Positions 1-8,752 of a stretch of 13,996 bases of DNA are shown here, one piece after another. Below the pieces are notes generated by a model, which saw only the letters and a list, made by a program, of their open reading frames with translations, made no database searches and had not been told where the DNA came from. The stretch comes from Pseudomonadota bacterium. Its GTDB lineage: Bacteria; Pseudomonadota; Gammaproteobacteria; Burkholderiales; SG8-41. Location of the stretch: NCBI GenBank assembly GCA_023431245.1, contig JAEYXO010000214.1, positions 1-13,996 on the forward strand, given 5' to 3'. The position numbers and the translations under genes were made by a program. The number at the start of each line of letters is the position of its first letter. The stretch's first letter is position 1.

Positions 1-3000
1 TCCACCAGCGGCGCACAGGTCTACAACGACGCGGTGACCCTCGGCGCGGACACCACGCTGTCCGGGAGCGGCATCACTTTCAGCAGCATGCTGAATTCCT
101 CAGGTGCCGCGCGCACGCTGCAGGTCAACGACAGCGGCACCACCATTTTCGGCGGCACCGTCGGCAACAGCCTCGCGCTGGCGAGTCTTGCCACCAATGC
201 CGGAGGCAGCACCGCCATCAACACCACGACGCTTAATACCACCGGCGCGCAGACCTACAACGACGCTGTGACCCTGGGCGCCGATGCGGTGCTCGCCAGC
301 AGCGGCGGCAGCGACATCCGTTTCCTGAACACGCTCGACGGCGCATCGGGGCTGACGGTGAATACCACGGGCACCACGTTGTTTGCGATGGCCGTCGGCA
401 GTACCACGCCGCTGGCTTTCCTGACCACCGATGCCGGCGGCAGCACCCAGGTCAACGGCGGCACGCTGGTGACCAGCGGTGCGCAGACCTACAACGATGC
501 CGTTTCGATCGGCGGTGCGACGACTTTCAATGCCACGGCCAGTTCGGCGGCCCTGGTCTTTAATTCGACGCTGGCGGCGGCCGCCCATGCGCTGACGCTG
601 TCGGCGGACGAAATCAACCTCGCCGGCGGCGCCGGGTCGGTGACGGGCACGGGCACCGCCACGCTGCAGCCGCACAGCACCACCGCGGCGATCAACGTCG
701 GCTCGGCTGCCGGTGCCACGGTCGGTGCACTGGATCTGGCGGCCGCCGACATCGCGGCGCTGGCCGACGGCTTTGCCGCCATCCAGGTAGGCCGTGCCGA
801 CGGCGCCCATGCAATCGGCGTCGGCAACGCCTCATTCCAGGATCCGCTGCTGCTTCGCGCGCCTGCGACCGGCAGCATCGCCGTCAACGGCGCCCTGTCG
901 GGCACCCAGCAGGTCACGCTGGAAGCCGGCGGCACGGTGCAGGGCGGCGGTTCGGTGACGGCGCCGCTGGTGAAGGTCGTCGCCGGCGGCATCGGCAGCT
1001 TCGCCACGCCGCTGCAGATCGATGCGCCGGACATCGACATCCTGAATTCGGCAGGCAATGCGGTGATCCGCACGCCGGGGCCGGTCAGCCTCGTCAACAA
1101 TTTCCGCAACACCGCTTCCGGCGGCGAACTGCGCCTGATCACCCAGAACGGTGCGATCGATACCGCGGCAGTCGCCGTACAGGGCAACAACGGCCGCATT
1201 GCGCTGATTGCCAACGACACTGCCGGCGGTTCCACCGGCGGCATCACCGTCGGCAGCGGCGGCATCAGTTCCGGCGGCGGCGACATTGTGCTGCACGCGG
1301 CGGACAACATCACCATCGACGGGACGGTGGCGGCGGGTGCGGGCAATGTGCGGATGATTGCCGGCACCGGTCCCGGCATCAATGCCGGCCATGCCGTGTT
1401 CTCCGGCAGCAATCCCGCTGCCGCGACGGAACTGGTGCAGGACGAGTTCGGAATGATCGTGTTCAACGCACCGGTCTCGTCGGGCAGCATGACCCTCGTT
1501 TCCTCGACCACGGCGACTCCGACCATTGCGCCGGTGATCACCCAGGGTGCGGCGGGGGGGCTGGCGACGACCGGCGCCCTGACCGCGGTGTCCCTGCGCG
1601 GCGGCGGAGCGCCGGGCAACGGGGGAGGCACCATCGATCTCAATGACGCCGCCGGCAACAATTCGACGGGATTGATCAACCTGTTTGCCTGCTCGTTTGA
1701 CGGCTGCCCGGTGGCGCTGCCGACCGCGCCTTTCATTAACCAGGGCGCTCCGGTGCCTCCGTTCACGACGGCCCTGTACTCCGACGGCCAGCTGTTCTAC
1801 AGCGATGTCGGCGGAACCAACGTCACCGGCATCGGCACATCGGGCGATTTCACGCTTTATACGCCGGGCAGCGTGACCATCACCGGCCCCTCGCTCAGCG
1901 CGAAGAACCTGACGATCGAGGCGCTGGTGGACATCAATGTCGACCTGCTCGCGCCGTTCACCAACAACGACATCAATGGCGGACAGCCCGGCGGCTCGCT
2001 GAACTTCATCGCGGGACAGAACCTGAATTACACCTCGACGGCGGCGGGCGCCACCATCGGTTCGGCGGCCTCATTGTTCAACCATGACCTCCTGTTCCAG
2101 GCTGCGGGCAATGTGACGATCGCCAACGCGATCCACGTCGGCAGCGGCAATCTGGTCGTGAGCGCCAATGCGCCGGCAAATCTCAACAACAACACCGTCA
2201 ACATACCGGCATCCGGCACCGGCAGCGTGCTGATGCAGGGCAATCACGTGGTCAGTTCGCAGGCGGGTCTCACGGTCTCAGGCATCAACCTGACCGTCCA
2301 GGGCGGCGATACCGGCAGTCTGAACCAGTCGGCTGCGGGCCAGCAACTGCTGTCGGCAGGCACGATCCGGCTGAACCTGCTCGGCGATGTGGCTGTCAGC
2401 GGCGGCACCGCCACCGGAGTGTCGGACGGTGCCGCGATCATCCGCGGCGGCGCGGTGGACCTGGGGTCGGCGGCCACGCCGGTGGCGAACCTGGCGCTGA
2501 CCGGCGGTAGCAGCACGGTGACCGGCACCGCCAACCATGTTGCGGATGCGCAGATCGAGGGCACCGCTTCCCTGAATGTGCATGTTGCGGGGGATGTGAC
2601 GCTGGCCGGTGGCACCGCGGAAATTACGGCAACGGCCGGTTCCAGCCAGAAGGCCGGCGCCAGCGCGATCCTCAAGGGCAACAACTTTGTGTTCAATGTC
2701 GCCGGCAATGTTTCGCTGGCCGGCGGCACCGCGGATTCGGCCACCGGCGGAAATACCGCCACTGCAAATGCGCAGGTGATTGCCGGATCGGCATTCAATC
2801 CGCTGATCCAGGGCAATCTCAGCCTTGAAGGCGGCGATGCGACGGCGCAGCCGGTCGCCGGAGAACTGGCCAATGCCGTGGCCAGTGCGCGCTTTGAGTC
2901 CACCGGAGACCTGCTGCTGAAGGTGTCGGGGGACATCGTGCTGCAGGGCGGGCAGGCCGTCGCGGCCAATACGGCCGGCGGCGCATTTGCCGAAGCCGAC

Positions 3001-3630
3001 GCCGGCGCATTTGTCCGTTCTTCGGCGAAGATCGGCATCGAGGCGGGGCAGGATTTCGGCATCACCGGCGGCCAGGCATCGGTATCGGGCACCTCGGTGA
3101 GGGCCATCGCTTCGGCCGGCGTGCTGACGGGCAATATCGCCGCCGGCCAGACTTTGCTGGTCAACACGACCGGGGACATGCGCATGACCGGCGGCTTCAG
3201 CAACGGCGCGGCCGGCGACGCGGCAGCGCTGGTGTATTCCTCCGGCGAGGCCAAGCTCAACATCAGCGGTCCTTCGGGTTTGAGGCTGGAAGGCGGCAGC
3301 GGGCCTTTTTTTCCGCCCTTCGATGCGGGGGTCTTCACGCCGAACAGCGACCTGTTCCACATGATCGGCAATGATTCACTGGTGCGCATTTCCGGGAGCG
3401 CCTATCCGGTGACCGTGACCGGGTTGATCACCCTGGTGCCCAATCCGGCGCGTGGCGCGGCATTCCTGGTGTCGGAGGCGCCGCCGCTGAGCCTTGATTC
3501 ACTGCTGGCGGCCTTCATCAGGACCACGGATTGCGTATCCTTCAGCGGCGGCGCCTGCACCCTGTCCGAGGCGGCCGCATCGGGCACCCGCCGCAGCGTG
3601 AAGGATCCGGCGGGCGGCGTCTGCAAATGA
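1..3630 (+). CDS. Large repetitive beta-helix surface/exported protein (filamentous haemagglutinin type), 5' end outside window
   Basis: The frame is open from base 1, so the real start is upstream; 1,209 residues are visible. The sequence is Gly/Ala/Thr/Asn/Val-rich with short alternating strands, as in right-handed beta-helix exoproteins secreted by the two-partner (FhaB-like) route. Three copies of a motif TxGAQxYNDAV recur every 78 residues at the left edge. A conserved-looking block around residues 245-285 (DGFAAIQVGRADG, then a DPLLLRAP strand) follows. Near the C-terminus, an LxGGxA motif recurs ten times at 33-41-residue spacing. No autotransporter barrel, LPXTG or PEP-CTERM signal is seen at the C-terminus. 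The tail instead has Cys1178, Cys1186 and Cys1208 (numbered from base 1), the last being penultimate. Another Cys pair sits at 564/569. The N-terminal secretion domain and any FhaC-type transporter must lie outside the window. A large adhesin or matrix protein is the most likely role; this is inferred from architecture only. Confidence 0.85.
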   Translation, partial: STSGAQVYNDAVTLGADTTLSGSGITFSSMLNSSGAARTLQVNDSGTTIFGGTVGNSLALASLATNAGGSTAINTTTLNTTGAQTYNDAVTLGADAVLASSGGSDIRFLNTLDGASGLTVNTTGTTLFAMAVGSTTPLAFLTTDAGGSTQVNGGTLVTSGAQTYNDAVSIGGATTFNATASSAALVFNSTLAAAAHALTLSADEINLAGGAGSVTGTGTATLQPHSTTAAINVGSAAGATVGALDLAAADIAALADGFAAIQVGRADGAHAIGVGNASFQDPLLLRAPATGSIAVNGALSGTQQVTLEAGGTVQGGGSVTAPLVKVVAGGIGSFATPLQIDAPDIDILNSAGNAVIRTPGPVSLVNNFRNTASGGELRLITQNGAIDTAAVAVQGNNGRIALIANDTAGGSTGGITVGSGGISSGGGDIVLHAADNITIDGTVAAGAGNVRMIAGTGPGINAGHAVFSGSNPAAATELVQDEFGMIVFNAPVSSGSMTLVSSTTATPTIAPVITQGAAGGLATTGALTAVSLRGGGAPGNGGGTIDLNDAAGNNSTGLINLFACSFDGCPVALPTAPFINQGAPVPPFTTALYSDGQLFYSDVGGTNVTGIGTSGDFTLYTPGSVTITGPSLSAKNLTIEALVDINVDLLAPFTNNDINGGQPGGSLNFIAGQNLNYTSTAAGATIGSAASLFNHDLLFQAAGNVTIANAIHVGSGNLVVSANAPANLNNNTVNIPASGTGSVLMQGNHVVSSQAGLTVSGINLTVQGGDTGSLNQSAAGQQLLSAGTIRLNLLGDVAVSGGTATGVSDGAAIIRGGAVDLGSAATPVANLALTGGSSTVTGTANHVADAQIEGTASLNVHVAGDVTLAGGTAEITATAGSSQKAGASAILKGNNFVFNVAGNVSLAGGTADSATGGNTATANAQVIAGSAFNPLIQGNLSLEGGDATAQPVAGELANAVASARFESTGDLLLKVSGDIVLQGGQAVAANTAGGAFAEADAGAFVRSSAKIGIEAGQDFGITGGQASVSGTSVRAIASAGVLTGNIAAGQTLLVNTTGDMRMTGGFSNGAAGDAAALVYSSGEAKLNISGPSGLRLEGGSGPFFPPFDAGVFTPNSDLFHMIGNDSLVRISGSAYPVTVTGLITLVPNPARGAAFLVSEAPPLSLDSLLAAFIRTTDCVSFSGGACTLSEAAASGTRRSVKDPAGGVCK
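4..627 (+). repeat. 234-bp tandem repeats encoding 78-residue units
   Basis: Copies of the TSGAQ/TTGAQ block start at 4, 238 and 472, exactly 234 bp apart, with no indel. Each unit runs TxGAQxYNDAV, then a TLGAD or related strand, a middle region (ITFSSML / IRFLNTL / LVFNSTL), and a closing (N/D)AGGST block before the next unit. The third copy keeps the first half and then diverges after about base 600, so it marks the downstream edge of the array. Upstream copies probably continue beyond the window. Confidence 0.85.
2302..3297 (+). repeat. Ten-unit LxGGxA ladder, 33-41-residue period
   Basis: The Gly-Gly of the motif (hydrophobic-x-GG-small) falls at 2302, 2401, 2503, 2608, 2722, 2830, 2947, 3067, 3190 and 3292. 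Spacings are therefore 33, 34, 35, 38, 36, 39, 40, 41 and 34 codons. Each unit has a G-(D/N)-(V/L/I/F/M)-x-hydrophobic strand before GG and an Ala/Thr/Ser-rich segment after it. The DNA is too diverged for a recent tandem duplication, so this looks like an old, selected structural repeat such as rungs of a beta-helix. Confidence 0.75.
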
Positions 3631-3719
3631 CAGGGGCATGACTAGCGCACTGCATTCTGGCAACATGCGGCAATCCAAGCCGTTTTCGGCATCCCCACAG
3701 AACAACAGCGATCAATCCC

Positions 3720-4406
3720 ATGCCTTCGCCCGTTGCACTTAATCCGCAGGTCCTGAAATCGGTTCCGTTGTTCTCGTCCTTCTCCGACGAGCAGATTGCC
3801 ACGGTGGCTTCCTGGGGGCAGCATCGCAGCTACGCACGCGGCTCCGCGATCCTGCGTGCCGGCGACGAGACGGACGGCCTCTACATCATCCTGTCGGGGC
3901 GGGTGAAAGTGCTGATCCCGGATGACCAAGGCCACGAGGTCATCCTGAGCGTGATGGGCGCCCGGGAGTTCGTCGGTGAAATGGGGCTGCTCGACGGGCT
4001 GCCCAGTTCGGCCACCGTCGAAGCCCTGGAGCCCTGCGAGATCCTGCGCCTGCCGCGGACGGCGTTCCTGTCCTGCCTGCAGGGCAACGGCGAGGTTGCG
4101 ATGCTGGTCCTGCGCAACCTGGTGAAGCGGCTGCGTGAAGCCGACCGCAAGATCGAGAGTCTCGCCCTGATCGATGTTTATGGCCGCGTGGCGCGCCTGA
4201 TCATCGACATGGCGGAACAGGTTGACGGGCAGTGGGTGGTCCAGCGTGCACCGGCCAAGCAGGAAATCGCCCGGATGATCGGGGCTTCGCGCGAAATGGT
4301 CAGCCGCGTCGTCAAGGATCTGCAGGAAAAGAACCTGATCCGTACCGAAAAGCGCAAGATTTTCGTGATCGACCGCCAGTCCATGGCGCATCGCGGTTCG
4401 GCCTGA
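3720..4406 (+). CDS. Crp/Fnr-family transcriptional regulator
   Basis: 228 residues, the usual family length. An N-terminal cyclic-nucleotide-binding-type beta-roll spans about residues 15-130 (GSAILRAGDETDGLYIILSG at 41-60, FVGEMGLL at 84-91). A long dimerisation helix follows at about 125-165, and a winged helix-turn-helix at about 177-215. The recognition helix reads SREMVSRVV; Arg191, Glu192 and Arg196 match Crp Arg180, Glu181 and Arg185, which predicts a GTGA/TCAC half-site. In the phosphate-binding cassette, Glu87 is kept but the Crp Arg82 position is Ser96 (PSSATV), so cAMP binding is doubtful. There is no N-terminal cysteine cluster, so it is not an iron-sulphur Fnr. The gene lies 89 nt after the surface-protein gene. 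No clear Shine-Dalgarno precedes the ATG, and I see no convincing promoter in 3631-3719, so it may be co-transcribed with the surface gene. Confidence 0.95.
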   Translation: MPSPVALNPQVLKSVPLFSSFSDEQIATVASWGQHRSYARGSAILRAGDETDGLYIILSGRVKVLIPDDQGHEVILSVMGAREFVGEMGLLDGLPSSATVEALEPCEILRLPRTAFLSCLQGNGEVAMLVLRNLVKRLREADRKIESLALIDVYGRVARLIIDMAEQVDGQWVVQRAPAKQEIARMIGASREMVSRVVKDLQEKNLIRTEKRKIFVIDRQSMAHRGSA

Positions 4407-4464
4407 GGGGATGGGGGAGATGGTCGCGCAGCCGACGGCGGGACGCCGGCTCATATCCCGGCCT

Positions 4465-4480
4465 CGTGATTTTTCTCACG
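4465..4480. promoter_or_regulatory. Candidate Crp-type operator, CGTGA-N6-TCACG
   Basis: A perfect inverted repeat CGTGA-TTTTTC-TCACG with exactly the 6-nt spacer of Crp sites. It lies in the 213-nt gap between the Crp/Fnr-type gene and the FecR-domain gene. Its centre (4472.5) is about 82 bp upstream of the start site expected from the extended -10 at 4542, close to a helical position used by class I Crp activation. The adjacent regulator has the Arg-Glu-x3-Arg recognition residues that read this core. Binding is inferred. Confidence 0.55.
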
Positions 4481-4538
4481 CTTTCAGGGACTTGGCGGGC
4501 CTGTCAGGAACGGCTTTTCCTCATCATGCGCCCACTTA

Positions 4539-4547
4539 TGGTATAAA
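4539..4547 (+). promoter_or_regulatory. Extended -10 promoter for the FecR-domain gene
   Basis: TGG followed by TATAAA forms a TGn-extended -10 (hexamer 4542-4547). No good -35 is visible at 16-19 nt upstream, which fits a promoter that needs an activator. The predicted start near 4554 gives a leader of about 65 nt. Confidence 0.5.
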
Positions 4548-4584
4548 AATGAACTTGTACAAATCGATGTTTCAACGCATTGCC

Positions 4585-4613
4585 GGCGCAAGTCCGGATT
4601 GCGCCAAAGGGGG
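4585..4613 (+). promoter_or_regulatory. Hairpin abutting the Shine-Dalgarno of the FecR-domain gene
   Basis: GGCGCAA (4585-4591) and TTGCGCC (4599-4605) form a perfect 7-bp stem with a 7-nt loop that contains the palindrome TCCGGA. The purine-rich ribosome binding site AAAGGGGG starts at the next base (4606-4613), 6 nt before ATG 4620. The stem could stack on, or modulate access to, the site, or protect the mRNA. It has no T-tract, so it is not a terminator. Confidence 0.5.
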
Positions 4614-4619
4614 CTGATC

Positions 4620-5321
4620 ATGATGTCGATCAAATGGTTTTTGCGTAGCGTAACGGGGGCGGCCTTTGTTCTGGCCGCGGCCGGTGCTTCGGCAGCGGGC
4701 GCCGGGGTTGTGACCCACCTGAGCGGGACCATGTCGGTGCAGCGTCCCGACGGCTCGGTGCGCATCCTGTCCCAGAAATCCGAAGTCCAGCCCGGCGACG
4801 TGCTGACGACCCAGCGTGACAGTTATGCGCAAATCAACTTCACCGACGGCAGCGCGGCGACGATGCGCCCGAACAGCACGATGAAGCTTGAGGCCTATTC
4901 CTTCAACAAGGACGCGCCCCAGAACGACGGCATGTTCATGCGGCTGCTGAAAGGCGGGTTGCGGACGGTGACGGGCCTGATTGGCAAGCGCGGAAACCAG
5001 GACGCCTACAAGATCGGCACCTCGACCGCCACCATCGGCATCCGCGGCTCCTCCGGCGATACCGTGGCCTGTTCCTCGGACTGCGGCAATCTCGAACCGG
5101 GCACCTACCACACCACCTACACCGGCAGCTACATCATGCAGACCCAGGGCGGCAGCCAGCTGGTGAATGAAGGCCAGTTCGGCTTCGCGCAGGATCCGAA
5201 CAAGCCCCCGGTTCTGTTGCCCGGCGACCCCGGCCTGAACCTCGCGCAGCTGCCGTTCACGCTGGGCATCGGCGGCGGGCCGGTCGGTGGCGGCGCCAGC
5301 CAGGAATGCATCGTGCGCTGA
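4620..5321 (+). CDS. Secreted FecR-domain protein
   Basis: 233 residues from ATG 4620. This start is chosen because AAAGGGGG lies 6 nt upstream and a clean signal peptide follows (Lys/Arg, then a hydrophobic run, then ASA-AGA near residues 23-26); ATG 4623 is nearly as good. The FecR domain covers about residues 55-150: GDVLTTQRDSYAQINFTDGS, then LLKGGLRTVTGLIGK (109-123), then TSTATIGIRG (134-143). Classical FecR is an inner-membrane anti-sigma regulator with a cytoplasmic N-terminus. This protein has only a signal peptide, no cytoplasmic part, and no sigma factor gene beside it, so it is probably periplasmic or surface-exposed. Proteins of this secreted type are often met near large exoproteins and Crp-like regulators, as here. 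The C-terminal part is Pro/Gly-rich, and Cys151, Cys155 and Cys230 are present. Function is unknown; a structural or accessory role for the surface protein is inference. Confidence 0.92.
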   Translation: MMSIKWFLRSVTGAAFVLAAAGASAAGAGVVTHLSGTMSVQRPDGSVRILSQKSEVQPGDVLTTQRDSYAQINFTDGSAATMRPNSTMKLEAYSFNKDAPQNDGMFMRLLKGGLRTVTGLIGKRGNQDAYKIGTSTATIGIRGSSGDTVACSSDCGNLEPGTYHTTYTGSYIMQTQGGSQLVNEGQFGFAQDPNKPPVLLPGDPGLNLAQLPFTLGIGGGPVGGGASQECIVR

Positions 5322-5347
5322 GAGTTGCTGCTGGCGCAGTTTCCGGA

Positions 5348-5374
5348 CCCCGCCTGACGGCGGGGTTTGTTTTT
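5348..5374 (+). terminator. Rho-independent terminator after the FecR-domain gene
   Basis: CCCCGCC (5348-5354), loop TGAC, GGCGGGG (5359-5365), then a T-rich tract 5366-5374 with one G. It begins 26 nt after the fecR-like stop and separates this locus from ftsK. Confidence 0.9.
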
Positions 5375-5423
5375 CAGGGGTGCCGGTGCGCTCATCGCGT
5401 GCCGGGGTTTTTCGCATATCACT

Positions 5424-5429
5424 TATAAT
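5424..5429 (+). promoter_or_regulatory. Candidate -10 element for ftsK
   Basis: A perfect TATAAT lies 45 nt upstream of the ftsK ATG and after the preceding terminator. No recognisable -35 is found at 16-18 nt spacing. The expected start site near 5436 would give a leader of about 40 nt. Confidence 0.45.
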
Positions 5430-5474
5430 CCTGCGGATTCGGAATCCACACTGCATGACTGACGAAAACGCCTG

Positions 5475-7778
<2,304 letters not shown>

Positions 7779-7816
7779 GCCGGCCGGTCCAAACTTTTGC
7801 GCCTGAACGGGGTCTG

Positions 7817-8116
7817 ATGGCCATGCTGATGCGCATGCTGATCGTAGCCGCAGGACTGTGGTGTGCCGCCGCCGCTGCCGCCGAGCCGGCACCGCGGGGC
7901 ATGGCCTTTGACGTCTACATCCGCCTCGAACACGGCATGACCGAGGGCGAACTCGTGCTGCGCGCGGGCAGGCCCGACCACCATGCCGTCGACAACCTGC
8001 GCGAGGGCCTGAAGTCGTACTACTATTTCCCGACCACGGCGAACCCCTTCCTGACCACGGTGTCGCTGCGTTCGGGCCGCATCGTCAACATCGAGCGTGA
8101 GCGCAAGAGCCCCTGA
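7817..8116 (+). CDS. Small exported protein of unknown function between ftsK and lolA
   Basis: 99 residues with a signal peptide (hydrophobic Ala-rich core to about residue 22, then AEPAP). The mature part is about 77 residues. It has a GMTEGELVLRAGRPD segment (40-54) and ends in strand-like YYYFPTTANPFLTTVSLRSG and RIVNIERERK. The G-M-x-x-x-E-(L/V)-L-x-(R/K)-x-G-x-P-D pattern resembles small periplasmic proteins of the BamE/OmlA or DUF2845-like type, but there is no lipobox cysteine, and the similarity is not strong enough to name it. ATG 7817 has ACGGGG 4 nt upstream; ATG 7823 (spacing 10) is an equally valid start. Its stop TGA is immediately followed by the lolA ATG, so the two are probably co-translated. 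An envelope role is inferred from the signal peptide and neighbours. Confidence 0.85.
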   Translation: MAMLMRMLIVAAGLWCAAAAAAEPAPRGMAFDVYIRLEHGMTEGELVLRAGRPDHHAVDNLREGLKSYYYFPTTANPFLTTVSLRSGRIVNIERERKSP

Positions 8117-8722
8117 ATGAAAACCATCCTGTTCCTGCTGTGCCTGCTGCCGGGGCTGGCATCCGCCTCCGGCACCGATGCGCTGAAGTCATTCCTGAAC
8201 CAGACGAAATCGGTGAAGGCGCGTTTTGCGCAGATGGTGCTCGACCGGAACCTCAAACCGCTGCAGCAGGCACAGGGGGTGATGCAGTTCTCGCGACCGG
8301 GGAAATTCCGCTGGGACTACATCAAGCCCTACGAGCAGACCATTGTCGGCGACGGCGAGCGGCTGTGGATCCACGACAAGGACCTCAACCAGGTCACGGT
8401 GCGCAAGCTGGATCGCGCGCTGGGCGCCAGTCCGGCGGCGCTGCTGGCCGGCAGCAACGATCTCGAACGCGATTTCACGCTGTCCGACTCCGGCAGCAAG
8501 GACGGGCTCGACTGGCTGGACGCGGTGCCGAAAAGCCGCGATACCGCCTTCGAGCGCGTGCGCATGGGCTTCGGCAAGTCCGGGCTCGCGGCGATGGAAC
8601 TGCGCGACCAGTTCGGGCAGGTCACGGTGATCACCTTCGCCGACATCGAGCGCAATCCGCAGATCGCCGCCGAGGTGTTCCGCTTCACCCCGCCCATGGG
8701 CGCCGACGTCATCAGCGAATGA
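8117..8722 (+). CDS. lolA: Outer-membrane lipoprotein carrier protein LolA
   Basis: 201 residues, close to the usual length for LolA. LolA takes mature lipoproteins from the LolCDE inner-membrane transporter across the periplasm to LolB. The N-terminus is a signal peptide (MKTILFLLCLLPGLASASG, cut near residue 18). The mature part shows the family hallmarks: a VKARFAQMV segment with the conserved Arg near residue 36, GVMQFSRPGKFRWDY with the Tyr-x-Pro-Tyr-x-Gln turn (IKPYEQTIVGDGERLWIHDKDL), LNQVTVRKLD and a C-terminal FRFTPPMGADVI strand. The ATG directly follows the stop of the preceding 99-residue gene with no gap. rarA begins 30 nt after its stop. Confidence 0.95.
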   Translation: MKTILFLLCLLPGLASASGTDALKSFLNQTKSVKARFAQMVLDRNLKPLQQAQGVMQFSRPGKFRWDYIKPYEQTIVGDGERLWIHDKDLNQVTVRKLDRALGASPAALLAGSNDLERDFTLSDSGSKDGLDWLDAVPKSRDTAFERVRMGFGKSGLAAMELRDQFGQVTVITFADIERNPQIAAEVFRFTPPMGADVISE

Positions 8723-8752
8723 CGGCGGCCGGTCCGCAGCGAGCGACCCGCA

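Noticed and set aside
3306..3312. Seven-T run inside the surface gene, terminator-like at first glance
   Set aside because: No stable hairpin precedes it, and it encodes an in-frame Phe-Phe.
2244..3389. Long minus-strand open frames opposite the surface protein
   Set aside because: Pro/Ala/Ser-rich low-complexity translations mirroring the repeats; the + strand shows ordered repeats and a proper tail.
3679..3690. GCCG-TTTT-CGGC hairpin after the surface gene
   Set aside because: Only four base pairs and no T-tract, so it does not qualify as a terminator.
4549..4617. 22-codon leader-peptide frame before the fecR-like gene
   Set aside because: Its ATG overlaps the -10 region and lies upstream of the expected start site (about 4554), so it would not be on the mRNA; it also lacks a ribosome binding site.
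4599..4619. TTG start at 4599 for the FecR-domain protein
   Set aside because: It lies inside the hairpin and upstream of the AAAGGGGG site; ATG 4620 or 4623 fits the ribosome binding site and signal peptide better.
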